From Desulfomarina profundi (GTDB lineage: Bacteria > Desulfobacterota > Desulfobulbia > Desulfobulbales > Desulfocapsaceae), in NCBI RefSeq assembly GCF_019703855.1, contig NZ_AP024086.1, forward strand, positions 1,012,501 through 1,076,500: DNA of 64,000 bases, in the 5' to 3' direction. How positions within the stretch are numbered: position 1 is the first letter of the stretch; every line of letters starts with the position of its first letter. Below, in pieces: positions 63,046-64,000 of this stretch. The notes beneath the pieces are model-generated. The model was not told where the DNA came from and did not search any database. It saw only the letters and a program-made list of their open reading frames with translations. The position numbers and the translations under genes were made by a program.

Positions 63046-63475
63046 GAGCGAATTACAAAAATTAGCACATGCGGTATGGCAATGCAAATACCATATTATT
63101 TGGTGCCCCAAATATAGGTTTAAGATACTGAATGGGGCACTAAGGAAATCAGTAGGAGAGATTCTACGACAATTGTGTGAATGGAAGAAGCTTGAAGTTT
63201 TGGAAATGAATGTCCAAGAGGACCATGTTCACTTGGTGCTTTCAATTCCACCCAAGAATTCGGTGTCAGAAGTGGTGGGCTTTCTCAAAGGGAAATGTGC
63301 TATCAAGATATTTGATAGGCACTTGGAACTCAAAAAGCGATACTGGGGGAGGCACTTCTGGGCAAAGGGTTATTGTGTAAGCACAGTTGGCTTGGATGAA
63401 AAAAGAATACGTAAATACGTAAAATGGTAAAAAGAGAAAGATCGTCGAATTGAGCAACTAAAGCTCTGGAAATAG
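63044..63475 (+). pseudogene. tnpA: IS200-type transposase TnpA with a premature stop
   Basis: A Y1-family HUH transposase, which cuts and joins single-stranded DNA at the hairpin ends. The protein has HIIWCPKYRFKIL, the metal-binding HUH pair in EDHVHLVLSIP, and the end RIRKYVKW. The catalytic tyrosine appears in KGYCVSTVGL, as is usual. At 63428-63430 a TAA stop takes the place of a glutamine codon (CAA) expected in KYVKWQ; the frame then continues KEKDRRIEQLKLWK to a TAG at 63473. So 14 residues of the C-terminal helix are lost after residue 128. This is a point mutation, unlike the other breaks in the window. Whether the short protein still works is unknown. Confidence 0.82.
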
Positions 63476-63711
63476 GTTACCCTTATAGGGTCGTCTTTAA
63501 TCCACCCCTTTTAGGGGTGGTTGTTAAATATCAGTGGAAGAAAGGTTCAACGTCTTATTCCCAAAAAGGTATAACAAAATACTGGGCTGGTTTTTACTCA
63601 ACTACACCCCGTAAAATCCAGGGAGTTCATGCGCTCAAACTGTAGAAAAAGTAAAACTTTGATGAGTAGCAGGCCTCTTCTTCGGAAACGGGATAAAATG
63701 GATAAGGTTCG

Positions 63712-64000
63712 TCAGTTTGAATTGTTAATAGAGAATTTCTGTATACGATTGTTACCGAAGTCCACAACGTAGAGATTGCCATTTTCATCCAGAATCATAT
63801 CAGTGGGAAGATTGAACTGGCCGGGGCGATACCCTCAGTTCCGATGATTGCAAGGAACTTGCCTTTCCGGGTGAATTTCTGGATACGGTGGTTGTAAAAA
63901 TCAGCCACAAAGATATTGTTTTCCGGTCCGACAGTAACTCCGGTAGCGGTCCTGAACCAGCCTGGACGACTGCCGGAGATATTCATCCCAAACAGACCTC
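63712..64000 (-). CDS. NHL-repeat protein, C-terminal part (cut by the window end; one-base frameshift)
   Basis: The 5' part lies beyond the window. What is seen are two NHL beta-propeller blades: GVTVGPENNIFVADFYNHRIQKFT and, after restoring one base at 63821-63822, GQFNLPTDMILDENGNLYVVDFGNNRIQKFS, ending at a TGA at 63712-63714. As read, the frame stops at 63795 instead. NHL proteins are often secreted or periplasmic and act in binding or scaffolding; nothing more can be said from this part. The gap 63531-63711 after it holds no gene I can support. Confidence 0.75.

Larger units (their letters stand above)
62922..63530 (+). mobile_element. IS200-like insertion sequence (IS200/IS605 family)
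   Basis: A single-gene element with a small Y1 transposase and imperfect hairpins at both ends instead of inverted terminal repeats, as in this family. The left-end hairpin is CCACCAGT/ACTGGTGG (62931-62949); the right-end hairpin is CCACCCC/GGGGTGG (63503-63521). Both are preceded by AATCCAC-like sequence (GTAATCCACC, TTAATCCACC). Exact ends are estimated from the hairpins. Confidence 0.8.

Overview
The window looks like chromosomal DNA of an anaerobic Gram-negative bacterium, most likely a sulfur- or sulfate-metabolising Desulfobacterota (Desulfobulbales-like). This is inferred from gene content, not from a search: Kdo transferase (outer membrane), selA, a tungsten-type aldehyde ferredoxin oxidoreductase with its cofactor genes, a 2-oxoacid:ferredoxin oxidoreductase, a ThiC-family gene under a cobalamin riboswitch (probably bzaF, anaerobic B12 lower-ligand synthesis), FolE2, sigma-54 promoters and several two-component systems. 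No tRNA, rRNA, CRISPR array or prophage was seen.

Layout. 0-5.5 kb: selA, a GGDEF/TPR protein, a LOG-family protein and a pilT-type ATPase. 5.5-10.2 kb: comEC, waaA, rsmE. 10.1-17.1 kb: a lysine/glutaryl-CoA group (gcdH, lysine 6-transaminase, ALDH7-type dehydrogenase) and a divergent ADP-forming acyl-CoA synthetase. 17.1-22.4 kb: uvrC, an unknown Rossmann protein, a hybrid histidine kinase. 22.4-27.1 kb: a long leader with a repeated element, a cobalamin riboswitch and a terminator, then bzaF/thiC and two 2-oxoacid oxidoreductase subunits. 27.2-36 kb: a stress-type module in which a Usp/TauE-like permease operon and an unusual Lon protease carrying a receiver domain diverge from a shared region with two sigma-54-like promoters and three TGTTGC-N5-GCAACA sites; an NtrC-type regulator and its kinase lie next to it. 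36-39.3 kb: a YejF-type ABC ATPase, acylphosphatase, a GGDEF-PilZ protein. 39.4-45.8 kb: AOR, MoaD, two MoeA proteins, with a decayed tandem copy of aor-moaD split by a 219-bp MITE. 46-58 kb: housekeeping genes (gpmI, darP, a chemoreceptor, folE2, hslR, purH N-domain, purN, pyrR, a U32 protein, a cNMP-binding protein, rpsT). 58.4-64 kb: trpEGD, a small c-type cytochrome, an IS200-like element, and the end of an NHL-repeat gene.

A striking property of the sequence is that ten genes (pilT, bzaF, korA, tauE, lon, ntrC, yejF, moeA, trpD, the NHL gene) are each broken by exactly one missing base in a G or C run. Restoring one base gives a full-length family member each time. This points to a systematic base-calling error rather than decay, so these genes are annotated here as whole CDSs with the break position noted.
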